64,000 bases of DNA from an uncultured Roseovarius sp. (lineage in GTDB: Bacteria > Pseudomonadota > Alphaproteobacteria > Rhodobacterales > Rhodobacteraceae), in assembly GCA_947503145.1 (NCBI GenBank), contig CANNCP010000009.1:1-64000 (forward strand). The letters are read 5' to 3'. Below the pieces are notes generated by a model, which was not told where the DNA came from, made no database searches, and worked only from the letters and a program-made list of their open reading frames with translations. Positions 1 to 8,201 of this stretch are shown piece after piece. Position numbers and translations under genes: made by a program. Numbering within the stretch: the first letter of the stretch is position 1; each line of letters begins with the position of its first letter.

Positions 1-77
1 CTTTCGCATCTGTTTGCTCCTTCGAAAGGTTGAGCAAACTCTACATCAGAACGGGGGAAGTTTCGGGGGGCAGGTCA
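1..77 (-). mobile_element. Terminal fragment of an IS3-family-like insertion sequence
   Basis: Read on the minus strand, the element begins at about 77 with TGACCTGCCCCCCGAAAC, the kind of C-rich terminal inverted repeat found on IS3-family elements. It continues with an AAGGAG ribosome binding site (about 18-24) and the first three codons of an open frame (Met-Arg-Lys, bases 9-1), as at the start of many IS3 orfA proteins. Only the end of the element lies in the window, so the transposase, the other terminal repeat and the target duplication cannot be seen. The junction falls inside a dehydrogenase gene. The IS3 assignment is from remembered terminus and start patterns. Confidence 0.6.
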
Positions 78-541
78 TATGAGCTCCATCCCTCGACCGG
101 GCTGTGCGCCGCGCCAGAAGACACCGTCAGAATCGTGCCGCTGCCTGCGGCCTGCATCACCGGCATCGCGGCGCGGATGCCGTGATAGACGCCCTTGAGG
201 TTGATATCGATCGCCCGATTCCAGTCTTTGGGGTCCGACGTACTGAGCGGCGCGATCGGTTCGATCACGCCGGCATTACCGATCAGCACATCGACGCTGC
301 CAAAGATGTCTTGTGCCGTCTGCACTGCGGCTTGCATGTCGTCATAGAGGCTGACATCGCAGGGTAGCGCACGCGCCTGCGGGCCAATGTCTCTGGCGAG
401 CGCGGCAATCGCATCCGCGCTGCGCGCCAGCAGCAGCAGGTTGGCACCCGCATCGGCAAAGATCCGCGCGGTTGCGGTGCCGATGCCCCGGCTTGCTCCG
501 GTGATCAGGACGGTTTTGCCTGCCATGGGCCTGTCAGTCAT
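78..541 (-). pseudogene. SDR-family oxidoreductase, 3' end removed by an IS
   Basis: The protein starts MTDRPMAGKTVLITGASRG. It has the Rossmann TGASRGIG cofactor motif, a D-V pair after strand 3, the NAG motif (IGNAGV), the catalytic Asn region (DINLKG) and the catalytic Ser region (TVSSG). It then reads GWSSY and runs straight into the insertion sequence end, so the YxxxK Lys and the last 80 or so residues of a normal 240-250 aa short-chain dehydrogenase are missing. The hybrid frame stops at TAG 41-43. An upstream in-frame Met at 667 is less likely because the family begins near residue 43 of that longer frame. The gene is presumably inactive. Its substrate cannot be predicted. Confidence 0.8.
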
Positions 542-681
542 GATCTGCTGCCTCCTTGTCTGCGCATGTCTGATTTTGTCGTACCTTTCGCGCCTTTCAG
601 GGTCCAGCCAGAAGGCCACTTGACCCTGAAAGAATATGAGCCGAAGCTGGCCGCAGTTATTTTCCACCAGAAGGGTTCAAT

Positions 682-2202
682 ATGAGAACTTATAGACACA
701 CCGGCGGTGCCATCGCCGCAACAGCAATTTTGATGACGGGTAGTGCAGCGTATGCCGATGTGACGGCCCGACAGGTCTGGGACGACTGGCAGGGCTACAT
801 GGACAGCTTTGGCTACGAGATGACGGCTGAAGAAAGCCAGAGCGGCAGTGATCTGACCGTGTCGGACATCGCCATGACCTTTCCGGTTCCGGAAGAGGAA
901 ATGACGCTGACGATCACCTTGTCCGAAATGACATTTTCCGACAATGGCGACGGATCGGTTTCGATTTTGCTGCCGCCCGGGATGCCAATGACAGTCGTCG
1001 GCGACGGTGACGAGGCGTTCGAGGTCGGCTTCGACTATCTTACGCAAGGTTGGGACATGGTGGTTACGGGTGATCCCAGCAACATGACCTACACCTATTC
1101 GGCAGCCTCCATCGGCATGGTGCTGACCAATCTCATGGCCGAAGGCAAGCCGGTCGATATTGGCACTGCCGAGGTCGAGATGACCGATGTTTCGGGCACC
1201 TCACAGATGACTATCGGCAATGTCCGCAGCAACGCGCAGAAGCTCGTGGCCGGTGCAGTCACCTATGCGATCAACATGAAGGACCCTGACGACAGCGAAA
1301 CGCATTTCGTGATCAAGGGCGGCACGACCAACCTGGCAATGAAGGCCGATACCGACATACCTAATGAACTGGACATGACCGACATGGCCGCAGCAGTCAA
1401 AGCCGGTTTTGCGGTTGATGGCAGCTACGAATTTGGCCCTGGTGAGATGAGCTTTAACATCAACGACAGCGGTGATCTCACGCAGGGCAAGACCAGCAGT
1501 CAGGGCGGCTCTTTCATCGTCGCGATGGGCGAAAAAGGCATCAGGTACGGACTGGGCTCGGATGAGTTGACGGTCGAACTGGCGGGCGGCGAAATACCAT
1601 TCCCGGTGGCGATGGCGATTGCCGAATTTGGCTTTGACCTGACGATGCCCGTCTCCAAGAGCGACGAAGAACAGGAGTTTGGCCTGGCAGTTATGCTGAG
1701 CGATTTCACCATGAGCGACATGATCTGGGGGATCTTTGATCCGGCCGGGCAACTGCCTCGCGACCCTGCGACCATTGCGCTGGACGTGACCGGGGCGGCC
1801 AAGCTGTTCCTTGATCTGCTCGATCCCGAAGCGATAGAGGCCGCAAGCAATAGTGACGAGATGCCGGGCGAATTGAACGCGCTTACGCTCAAGGATCTGA
1901 CTGTCAGCCTGGTCGGTGCCGAGCTGAAGGGTACGGGTGATTTTACGTTCGATAACAATGATCTGGAATCTTACGATGGTTTGCCCAAGCCGATCGGTGA
2001 GGTCAATCTGGCACTTTCCGGCGGCAATGCCCTGCTCGACAAGCTGGTCGCGATGGGCTTTGTACCCGAGGATCAGGCGATGGGCGCGCGTATGATGCTG
2101 GGTCTGTTTGCAGTGCCGGGTGAGGGCGAGGATACATTGAAATCCAAGATCGAATTCACCGAGAGCGGTGGCATTCAGGCCAATGGCCAGCGCCTGAAGT
2201 AA
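682..2202 (+). CDS. DUF2125-type secreted/periplasmic protein
   Basis: This 506 aa protein has an N-terminal signal peptide (basic MRTYRH, hydrophobic AIAATAILMTGSAA, probable cleavage after AYA-D). The rest is an acidic beta-rich body with repeated short strands and no obvious catalytic motif, which fits the DUF2125 family that is widespread in Rhodobacteraceae. The function is unknown; a periplasmic or envelope location is inferred from the signal peptide. It stands alone, facing away from the interrupted SDR, and is followed by a strong hairpin terminator, so it is probably monocistronic. Confidence 0.75.
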   Translation: MRTYRHTGGAIAATAILMTGSAAYADVTARQVWDDWQGYMDSFGYEMTAEESQSGSDLTVSDIAMTFPVPEEEMTLTITLSEMTFSDNGDGSVSILLPPGMPMTVVGDGDEAFEVGFDYLTQGWDMVVTGDPSNMTYTYSAASIGMVLTNLMAEGKPVDIGTAEVEMTDVSGTSQMTIGNVRSNAQKLVAGAVTYAINMKDPDDSETHFVIKGGTTNLAMKADTDIPNELDMTDMAAAVKAGFAVDGSYEFGPGEMSFNINDSGDLTQGKTSSQGGSFIVAMGEKGIRYGLGSDELTVELAGGEIPFPVAMAIAEFGFDLTMPVSKSDEEQEFGLAVMLSDFTMSDMIWGIFDPAGQLPRDPATIALDVTGAAKLFLDLLDPEAIEAASNSDEMPGELNALTLKDLTVSLVGAELKGTGDFTFDNNDLESYDGLPKPIGEVNLALSGGNALLDKLVAMGFVPEDQAMGARMMLGLFAVPGEGEDTLKSKIEFTESGGIQANGQRLK

Positions 2203-2223
2203 CATATCGATTTGCAACGCAAG

Positions 2224-2255
2224 AGCCGCCGGTCCATCGGGATCGGCGGCTTTTT
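2224..2255 (+). terminator. Rho-independent terminator after the DUF2125 gene
   Basis: The stem AGCCGCCG pairs with CGGCGGCT (2224-2231 with 2244-2251) around a 12-base loop and is followed by TTTTT. It lies about 20 bases after the stop codon of the DUF2125 gene. Confidence 0.85.
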
Positions 2256-2433
2256 CATGCGCGCCTTGGTGCGCGACGCGATGGCGGCACGACGATAACC
2301 GCCAATGATCTGTAGCAAGCCAAGCAGAACGCCCGGCTCAGATACCACTAAGGCGGTTACAGGCGGGTGCACTCTGCTACCCTTGCGCCCGCCCGGTGTG
2401 CGGACTACCTCTGACATCAAAGCGGAGCCTGTA

Positions 2434-3780
2434 ATGACCCAAACCCATGCTGACCTGACCCAGATGATGCTGGACGCCGCGCGCCGCGCCGGTGCCGATG
2501 CAGCCGATGCGCTGGTCGAGGAGGGCCGGTCGAATGTCGTAGAGGTGCGCGGCGGCATGCTGGAACACGCCGAACGCGCCGAGGCGGTCGATCTGGGCCT
2601 GCGCGTGCTGGTCGGCCAGAGGCAGGCCAGCATCTCGTCCTCTGATGTGCGGCCCGAAACCATCACGATCCTGGCCGAGCGCGCTGTTGCAATGGCTCGC
2701 GAGGCGCCCGAAGACCCCTATATCGGCCTTGCCGATCCGTCCCAACTGGTGATGGGCTGGGACATGGACGCGCTTGAACTGGCTGACCCTACGTCAGAAC
2801 CGTCGCCCGCCGCGTTGCAGGATCTTGCCTGCCGCGCCGAGGCCGCGGCACTGGGCGTGCCGGGTGTCACGCAGGCTCAATCTGCCAGCGCCGCCTATGA
2901 AACGCGCGACATTTACATGGCGCTCAGCAACGGGTTCTCGGCGTGCTATGCCCGCACGGGCAGCTATATCGGCACGACGGCCATCGCCGGAACCGGCGCC
3001 GGGATGGAGCGTGACAGTGACGGCGATTCCCGCATCTTTGTCGCCGATCTGCGCCACCCCGAAGAAATCGGCGCGCTTGCCGGGGCGCGTGCGGTTGAAC
3101 GCGTCGGGGCTCGCAAGCCGCCTACCGGCGCCTATCCGGTGCTCTTTGACGAGCGCATTTCGTCCTCGCTGATCGGTCACCTTCTCGGGGCGGCCAGCGG
3201 TGCGGCCGTGGCGCGCGGCGCATCCTGGCTGCTGGACCGCCCTGAGTCGCAAGTGTTGCCCACCTCTTTGTCAGTGGTCGAGGACCCGCACCGCGTGCGT
3301 GTGCGCGGCTCGGGTGTGTTCGATGCCGAAGGGCTGCCGACACACCGCCGTGCGATTGTCGAGGATGGCATGCTGACCGGCTGGACACTTGATCTGGCCA
3401 CCGCGCGGCAACTGGGCATGAAATCGACCGGAAACGCCAAACGCGGGCTTTCCGGGGCGCCGATGCCGGGGTACTGGAATATTGCGCTGACCCAGGGCGA
3501 CCAGACCCGCGACGATCTGATCGCACAGATGGGCACCGGTCTGTTGGTCACGTCGATGATCGGCTCCACGATCAACCCCAATACCGGGGATTATTCACGT
3601 GGTGCGTCCGGCTTCTGGATCGAGGGCGGACAGATCGCCTATCCGGTGAACGAATGTACCATCGCGGGCAGCTTGCCCGACTTTCTGCGCCGCATGACAC
3701 CGGCCAATGACGCGCGCACCCATCTGTCGACGGTCGTGCCGTCGCTACTGGTCGAAGGGCTGACACTTGCCGGCGCATGA
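2434..3780 (+). CDS. pmbA: TldD/PmbA (TldE) family metallopeptidase subunit
   Basis: The 448 aa product matches the PmbA/TldE half of the TldD-TldE protease, which trims modified peptides such as microcins and degrades antitoxins. Recognisable parts are the N-terminal domain with VEEGRSNVVEVRGG, the central LSNGFSACYARTGSY segment, and the C-terminal beta-rich domain ending in ASGFWIEGG...YPVNECTIAG. PmbA lacks the HExxxH zinc site of its partner TldD, and no tldD is present nearby. The start at 2434 is supported by GGAG ten bases upstream; the frame is open further upstream without a ribosome site. The next gene begins inside its last codons, suggesting a two-gene operon. Confidence 0.9.
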   Translation: MTQTHADLTQMMLDAARRAGADAADALVEEGRSNVVEVRGGMLEHAERAEAVDLGLRVLVGQRQASISSSDVRPETITILAERAVAMAREAPEDPYIGLADPSQLVMGWDMDALELADPTSEPSPAALQDLACRAEAAALGVPGVTQAQSASAAYETRDIYMALSNGFSACYARTGSYIGTTAIAGTGAGMERDSDGDSRIFVADLRHPEEIGALAGARAVERVGARKPPTGAYPVLFDERISSSLIGHLLGAASGAAVARGASWLLDRPESQVLPTSLSVVEDPHRVRVRGSGVFDAEGLPTHRRAIVEDGMLTGWTLDLATARQLGMKSTGNAKRGLSGAPMPGYWNIALTQGDQTRDDLIAQMGTGLLVTSMIGSTINPNTGDYSRGASGFWIEGGQIAYPVNECTIAGSLPDFLRRMTPANDARTHLSTVVPSLLVEGLTLAGA

Positions 3781-4540
3781 TCTAAAGCTTTTGCTGAAGG
3801 CCGCACAGGAAGCGGGCGAGATCGCCAAGGGCTATACCGGTCAGAGTGCGCGCTGTTGGGACAAACCGGATGGCGCAGGCCCTGTAACCGAGGCGGACCT
3901 TGCCGTGAACGACGTGTTGCAGACGACACTGCGTCGCGCCCGTCCGGATTATGGCTGGCTGTCGGAAGAGAGCGAAGATGAGCCAGACCGCCTTGATGCC
4001 GATCATGTCTTTATCATCGACCCCATAGATGGCACGCGCAGCTTCATCGAAGGATCGAGCGCCTGGGCGCATTCCATAGCCGTGGCGAGACAGGGCATCA
4101 TCACCGCCGCTGTCATCTACCTGCCGCGCAAGGACAAGCTGTACGCTGCCGCCATCGGGCAAGGAGCGACACTGAACGGGACGCCTGTACGGGTCAGTGC
4201 GCAGGCCGGAATGGATGGCGCAACGGTGCTCGGCACCAAGCCGACCTATTTACCCGAGAACTGGCGCATTCCGGTCCCTGCCTTTGCGCGCTCTTATCGC
4301 CCATCGCTGGCCTACCGGCTGGCCTGCGTAGCCGAGGGGCGGTTTGACGCGATGCTGACACTGCGTCCGACATGGGAATGGGACGTGGCGGCGGGCGACC
4401 TGATCCTGCGCGAGGCCGGGGCGCAGATATCGGACCGACGCGGCACCGCGCTACAGTTCAACAATGCAGTGCCGCAGGTGGGCGGGGTCGTTGCGGCGGG
4501 TCCCGCCCTGCATACCGCACTGTTGGGCGCGCTGGCATAA
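3767..4540 (+). CDS. Inositol monophosphatase / 3'(2'),5'-bisphosphate nucleotidase (CysQ-like)
   Basis: A 257 aa member of the Mg-dependent sugar/nucleotide phosphatase superfamily. The metal-binding signature is clear: SEESEDEPDRL supplies Glu residues and IIDPIDGTRSFIEG is the classic DPIDGT motif; the C-terminal WEWDVAAGDLILREAG is the second family motif. It probably removes phosphate from PAP or inositol phosphate; the exact substrate is not decidable by eye. The start is TTG at 3767, overlapping the end of pmbA by 14 bases, because no in-frame ATG lies before the conserved N-terminus. This implies translational coupling with pmbA. Confidence 0.88.
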   Translation: MPAHDLKLLLKAAQEAGEIAKGYTGQSARCWDKPDGAGPVTEADLAVNDVLQTTLRRARPDYGWLSEESEDEPDRLDADHVFIIDPIDGTRSFIEGSSAWAHSIAVARQGIITAAVIYLPRKDKLYAAAIGQGATLNGTPVRVSAQAGMDGATVLGTKPTYLPENWRIPVPAFARSYRPSLAYRLACVAEGRFDAMLTLRPTWEWDVAAGDLILREAGAQISDRRGTALQFNNAVPQVGGVVAAGPALHTALLGALA

Positions 4541-4592
4541 GGGGGCAATCCCACCCTGCCGAACAAACGCGCGCAACGCTTTTATGTCGCGT

Positions 4593-4636
4593 GCGTTTCG
4601 CAAAAATCTGTGAGGCAGGTGTTTCACGAAACGCTT
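4593..4636. repeat. Dispersed imperfect palindrome (copy 1)
   Basis: GCGTTTCGCAAAAA ... GTTTCACGAAACGCTT forms a hairpin whose centre reads CTGTGAGGCAGG. The same arms and centre recur at 32383, 37201 and 41325. It lies between the convergent phosphatase gene and plsY and could also end transcription there. Confidence 0.75.
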
Positions 4637-4650
4637 CAGCAAGCCCGCGA

Positions 4651-5256
4651 TCACTTTTGCCCGATTTTGGGTTCGGTACCGGCGCGGATTCGGCGGATGT
4701 TGTCCTTGTGCCGGAGAAAGACCAGCAATGTCAGTACCCCGCCCATGATCACCATGTGGCCGGACCCCAGGAACAGCATCCAGATCGTCGAGGTCGACGC
4801 CGCCGTGATCGCCGCAAAGGACGACATGCGAGAGGCAGCAGCCGCCACCAGCCAAGTCACACAACAGGCCACGCCCACAGGAAATGCGAGCGCCAGCAGG
4901 AGACCGAGGAACGTCGCCACGCCCTTGCCGCCCCGAAAGCCCAGCCAGATGGGAAAGCAATGCCCGAGAAAGGCCATGAGCGCCGTCAGTTGCGCCGCGT
5001 CCTCGCCCGTCAGCCAACGCGCCAGCAGCACCGCCACGGCACCCTTGCCGCCGTCCAGCACCAGCGTCGCAAGGGCCGCTGATTTGCTGCCGGTGCGCAA
5101 GACATTGGTCGCGCCGATATTGCCCGATCCGATCTCGCGTAGATTGCCCAGTCCCATCGCGCGCGCGATCAGTATGCCGAACGGGACGGAGCCGATCAGA
5201 TAGCCCAGCACGGCCCAAAGCAGTAATAGGCCGGTTGCGGTCTCGATGTGGGGCAT
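4651..5256 (-). CDS. plsY: Glycerol-3-phosphate acyltransferase PlsY
   Basis: PlsY transfers the acyl group from acyl-phosphate to glycerol 3-phosphate, the first acylation in phospholipid synthesis, in the inner membrane. The 201 aa protein has the usual length and multiple membrane helices. The three family motifs are visible: GSVPFG near residue 22, GSGNIGATNVLR near 43-54 and the GGKG motifs (LDGGKGAVA and FRGGKGVATFLG). It is the last gene of the minus-strand pyrB operon: its ATG overlaps the stop of the preceding dihydroorotase-like gene by one base. Confidence 0.95.
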   Translation of the reverse strand: MPHIETATGLLLLWAVLGYLIGSVPFGILIARAMGLGNLREIGSGNIGATNVLRTGSKSAALATLVLDGGKGAVAVLLARWLTGEDAAQLTALMAFLGHCFPIWLGFRGGKGVATFLGLLLALAFPVGVACCVTWLVAAAASRMSSFAAITAASTSTIWMLFLGSGHMVIMGGVLTLLVFLRHKDNIRRIRAGTEPKIGQK

Positions 5257-6569
5257 CAGGGGGCCTCGTAGACTGGGGTGCCTGCAACGAATGTTGCGCG
5301 CACCTTACCCTGCATGCGGGCCTCGTCAAAGGGCGTGTTCTTGGATTTCGAGAGCAGTTTGAATCGGTCCATGATGAATGGTGCATCCGGGTCGAACAAC
5401 ACCAGATTGGCGGGCGCACCTTGTGCCAGACGGCCACATGCCAGACCCAGCCGCCGCGCGGGATTGTAGCTGAGCGCGCGAAACAGCGTGGGCAGATCCA
5501 GATCGCCCGAATGGTATAGACGCAGCGCAGCGGGCAGCAGTGTTTGCAGCGCGACCGCCCCGCTTGCGGCCGCCTCGAAGGGCAGCCGCTTGCTCTCTTC
5601 GTCCTGTGGTGTGTGCATCGAGCTGATGATGTCGATCAGCCCGGTGCGCACGGCCTCGATCACTGCCTGCCGGTCGTCTTCGGACCGTAGCGGCGGCTTG
5701 ACCTTGAAGAAGGTGCGATAGCCCGCCACGTCCAGCTCGTTAAGCGTGAGGTGGTGAATCGACGTGCCTGCAGTGATGTCCAGCCCGTTGCGCTTGGCCC
5801 GTTCCAGCGCGGGCAGGGCACGGCCGGTGGTGATCTGATCGGCGTGATAGCGCGCGCCGGTCATTTCCAGCAGCGCGATGTCGCGATCCAGCCCCATCCG
5901 CTCGGCCATGGGTGAGACGGCGGGCAGACCGTAGAGAGATGCAAACTTGCCCGTCGTGGCGGCTGCCCCCTCGGACAGGCCGGGGTCCTGCGGATGCGCG
6001 ATCACCAGCGCCCCGAGCGATCGGGCGTAGGTCAGCGCGCGGGCAAAGACCTTGGTGCTGCGCACCACATGATCGCAATCGGTAAAGGCAATTGCGCCCG
6101 CGTCCATCAGGAACCCGATCTCGGTCATCTCGCGGCCCTCGCGGCCCTTGGTCAGCGCGGCCATCGGCAGCACGTTGATGGGGGTGGCCTCATTGGCGCG
6201 GCGGGCCACGAACTCCAGCACCTCGGGGCTGTCGATCGCAGGCAGGGTATCGGGGCGCGTGGCGATGGTGGTCACACCGCCCGCTGCCGCGGCGCGGCCC
6301 GCAGAGCGATAGCTTTCCTTGTGTCGCTCGCCCGGTTCGCAGACCTTGACGCCGATATCGACGATGCCGGGGGCAAGGCATTTGCCGCGTGCGTCAATGA
6401 CCCGCGTGCCCTCGTCCAGCCTCTTTGCCTCCGCGCCTTTGGCGCGAGTCGGGCAGTCCTCGGGATGGATCGCGGCGATCAGACCGTCCTCGATCAGCAG
6501 CGCGCCGAGAGTATCGGTGCCGCCTTCGGGGTCGATCAGGCGGGCATTGGTGATCAGGGTGCGGGTCAT
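5256..6569 (-). CDS. Dihydroorotase-like protein (PyrC/PyrX type) lacking catalytic metal ligands
   Basis: This 437 aa protein has the amidohydrolase fold sequence pattern of class I dihydroorotase (LINARLIDPEGG start, PGIVDIGVKVCEPGE, AAAGGVTTIATRPDT, C-terminal NPARRLGL). The metal-binding DxHxH motif, however, is DIGVK at 71-75 (His to Gly73 and Lys75) with Arg to Cys77. The HVS-type His segment reads DQIT, and the catalytic Asp of the TDHAPH-type motif is replaced (SSMHTPQ). Inactive dihydroorotase homologues (PyrX/PyrC') that support PyrB assembly are known from Pseudomonas. Its place in the pyrB operon, upstream of plsY, fits that role. An active PyrC must then be encoded elsewhere. Many annotations would simply call it dihydroorotase. 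Confidence 0.85.
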   Translation of the reverse strand: MTRTLITNARLIDPEGGTDTLGALLIEDGLIAAIHPEDCPTRAKGAEAKRLDEGTRVIDARGKCLAPGIVDIGVKVCEPGERHKESYRSAGRAAAAGGVTTIATRPDTLPAIDSPEVLEFVARRANEATPINVLPMAALTKGREGREMTEIGFLMDAGAIAFTDCDHVVRSTKVFARALTYARSLGALVIAHPQDPGLSEGAAATTGKFASLYGLPAVSPMAERMGLDRDIALLEMTGARYHADQITTGRALPALERAKRNGLDITAGTSIHHLTLNELDVAGYRTFFKVKPPLRSEDDRQAVIEAVRTGLIDIISSMHTPQDEESKRLPFEAAASGAVALQTLLPAALRLYHSGDLDLPTLFRALSYNPARRLGLACGRLAQGAPANLVLFDPDAPFIMDRFKLLSKSKNTPFDEARMQGKVRATFVAGTPVYEAP

Positions 6570-6695
6570 TCAGGCAACTCTATGGTTATTGATCGGACGA
6601 GCCGCGCCACATGCGGCCTGACCACCTGATGCAGCTTTTCGGCCTGTTGTGCCAGCCACTTGTGCTGCCGGGGTCAGCCGTCCCAGATCAGTCAT
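6570..6695 (-). CDS. Possible mini-ORF with an apparent frameshift between the PH-like gene and the dihydroorotase-like gene
   Basis: An AGGAG site followed nine bases later by ATG (6695) overlaps the stop of the upstream gene as ATGA, exactly as at the other junctions of this operon. The frame codes 41 residues (MTDLGRLTPAAQVAGTTGRK...) and stops at TGA 6572-6570, touching the next ATG. After residue 12 the +1 frame reads a more protein-like helix (WLAQQAEKLHQVVRPHVARL) and also stops exactly at the next start codon (ATGA). This suggests a small ~42 aa gene carrying a one-base shift, or a decayed remnant. No family recognised. Confidence 0.35.
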   Translation of the reverse strand: MTDLGRLTPAAQVAGTTGRKAASGGQAACGAARPINNHRVA

Positions 6696-7216
6696 GTTGT
6701 GCGCTCCTGTGCATCACGCATCAGGCGGTACACCTTGTCGCCGTCGCGGATACGTTCGAACCCGATCCTGACGGTCGTGTGCCCGTTCTTTCGGCGCTTG
6801 CGTTCCTCGTGAAAGATGATCGTGCTCAGATCGCCGCTCTGGAGATCCAGCACCGTGTTTTCGGAAATCGGATAGGATTTCAGCTGCTTGCCGCTCAGCG
6901 GCAGCTTGATGGCGATAAAGGCGCGCCGGTCGGTAAGAGTGTACCAAGTATGCCCGCGGCGATACGGCCCCCACAACAGTGCCCAGACGATGACCACGAT
7001 TCCGACAGAAAAGTGGATGAGGCCAAAGGCCCAGAACCCGCCCGGCGCCTGCGACGCCATCACCATCCAGAAAGCTGCAAAGGCGGAAAACATCAGGCCA
7101 AAGAGCGCGATGCCGATCTGGCCGGGATGCAGGGTAAGCCCTGAATCGGGGCGGCCCTGCCAGAGGATCGCCTCGCCCGGGTCGAGTATCCCGGCCCAGC
7201 CATCCGGCGCGCTCAT
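6692..7216 (-). CDS. Small membrane protein with bacterial PH-like domain
   Basis: The 174 aa product starts with GILDPGEAILWQGRPDSG, the 'LxxGExixWxGrP' opening typical of bacterial PH-domain (bPH) membrane proteins. Two hydrophobic helices follow (about 35-53 and 61-80), then a soluble beta-rich domain with YTLTDRRAFI, ending RDGDKVYRLMRDAQ. The function is unknown. It is translationally coupled to the gene before it (ATGA overlap at 7213-7216) and to the mini-ORF after it, inside the pyrB operon. Such proteins in pyr loci have sometimes been mislabelled as aspartate carbamoyltransferase subunits; nothing in the sequence supports that activity. Confidence 0.75.
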   Translation of the reverse strand: MSAPDGWAGILDPGEAILWQGRPDSGLTLHPGQIGIALFGLMFSAFAAFWMVMASQAPGGFWAFGLIHFSVGIVVIVWALLWGPYRRGHTWYTLTDRRAFIAIKLPLSGKQLKSYPISENTVLDLQSGDLSTIIFHEERKRRKNGHTTVRIGFERIRDGDKVYRLMRDAQERTT

Positions 7217-7668
7217 GTGGCAGCCTTCGTCATTGCGGCCCTGATCCGGTTCAGGGTTGCCGCGTGGTCTGCCTGATACTTCAACAGATGCTTGTCACCG
7301 TCGCGTGTCACGATCTGCACGGCGCTGCCCAACATGCGCAGTTTTTGTATATCCGTCAGACGCACGGCGCGTGTGGCCGGGCCCAGCAGGCGCCGGTCGG
7401 TGAGATCCCAGCGCGCTGCCAGCTCGTCGGAGGCGACATAGAACGTGCGCAGCGCCACGGCGGCCAGACCTCCCACGGCACCGGTCCAGACATGCGGATT
7501 GCCGATTGCCCAGAGCACCAGCATGCCGATGGCCATTGCCGCCGCCGCCAGCCAGGCATGATCGCGGTAATATGTGGCGCGATCAGGGTAAAAGCTGTGC
7601 TGCACCTGCTCGGTATCCTCGTGCAGCGTGTCGGGTGTCATGCCCTGAGGGATACCGCCACCCTGCAT
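7213..7668 (-). CDS. Small membrane protein related to the bacterial PH-like family
   Basis: A 151 aa protein with two close membrane helices (AWLAAAAMAIGMLVLWAIG and WTGAVGGLAAVALRTFYVA). A short beta-rich domain follows, with WDLTDRRLLGP and VRLTDIQKLRMLGSAVQIVTRDG. The TDRRL pattern resembles its downstream neighbour, so the two may be paralogues or partners. The start ATG at 7668 overlaps the stop of the upstream gene (ATGA), which decides against the longer frame beginning at 7728. Function unknown; inner membrane, cytoplasmic domain inferred. Confidence 0.72.
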   Translation of the reverse strand: MQGGGIPQGMTPDTLHEDTEQVQHSFYPDRATYYRDHAWLAAAAMAIGMLVLWAIGNPHVWTGAVGGLAAVALRTFYVASDELAARWDLTDRRLLGPATRAVRLTDIQKLRMLGSAVQIVTRDGDKHLLKYQADHAATLNRIRAAMTKAAT

Positions 7669-8201
7669 CAGATTGCCAGTGCCAGCCCGATGATGACGAC
7701 GCCAATGACGATCAGGACCAGTGGCCACCAGCGGCGCTTTGCGCTTGGCGGGGTGCTGGCGGTAGTGTTGCTGATCACGCCCTGAGCGCCGGCCGATGGC
7801 AGTGGTTCGAACTGCACCGCAGGGCGCTCTTCGTGAAATGTCGCGATATGGCGCAGCGGCGCGCGGGGTCGCAATGTGACCGTCGCGCCGCCGAACGCCC
7901 GCGAGCGCACGATCAGCACGCCGTCCTTCAGCGCATCCAGCCGCGGGCGCATGCCTTTCAGCTCGGCAGGCGGGATGCCGAACCCGTCTTCGAGATAGCC
8001 CGCAAGGCCCACGCCGGTCAGGTCGGCGGCGGCAAACAGCTCGACCTGATCAGTGGCCAGCGCTTCGATCCCGAGCGCGTCGGCAACCGGCCAGTTGCCG
8101 TTGCGCCGCCCGAATGCCTCCAGTGCGGCACCGTCCAGATCGACGGCAAAGAGGCGCACCACGCCGTCTTCGCCCTGTGGAACGTCCATCTTGTGGCTCA
8201 T
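7668..8201 (-). CDS. Hypothetical protein with C-terminal membrane anchor, pyrB operon
   Basis: The 177 aa product has a soluble N-terminal part of about 135 residues ([16 protein letters not shown]..., [20 protein letters not shown]), a Ser/Thr/Pro linker and a single C-terminal helix ([20 protein letters not shown]) ending the protein. This is a tail-anchored layout. It follows pyrB with an ATGA overlap and precedes the PH-like genes with another. No domain recognised. Its constant company with pyrB in this operon suggests a link to the membrane proteins rather than to pyrimidine chemistry. Confidence 0.7.
   Translation of the reverse strand: MSHKMDVPQGEDGVVRLFAVDLDGAALEAFGRRNGNWPVADALGIEALATDQVELFAAADLTGVGLAGYLEDGFGIPPAELKGMRPRLDALKDGVLIVRSRAFGGATVTLRPRAPLRHIATFHEERPAVQFEPLPSAGAQGVISNTTASTPPSAKRRWWPLVLIVIGVVIIGLALAI

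Noticed and set aside
1201..2217. Long minus-strand open frame opposite the DUF2125 gene
   Set aside because: It is antisense to a gene with signal peptide and terminator, is rich in Arg/His/Gln as mirror frames of GC-rich genes are, and has no family motif.
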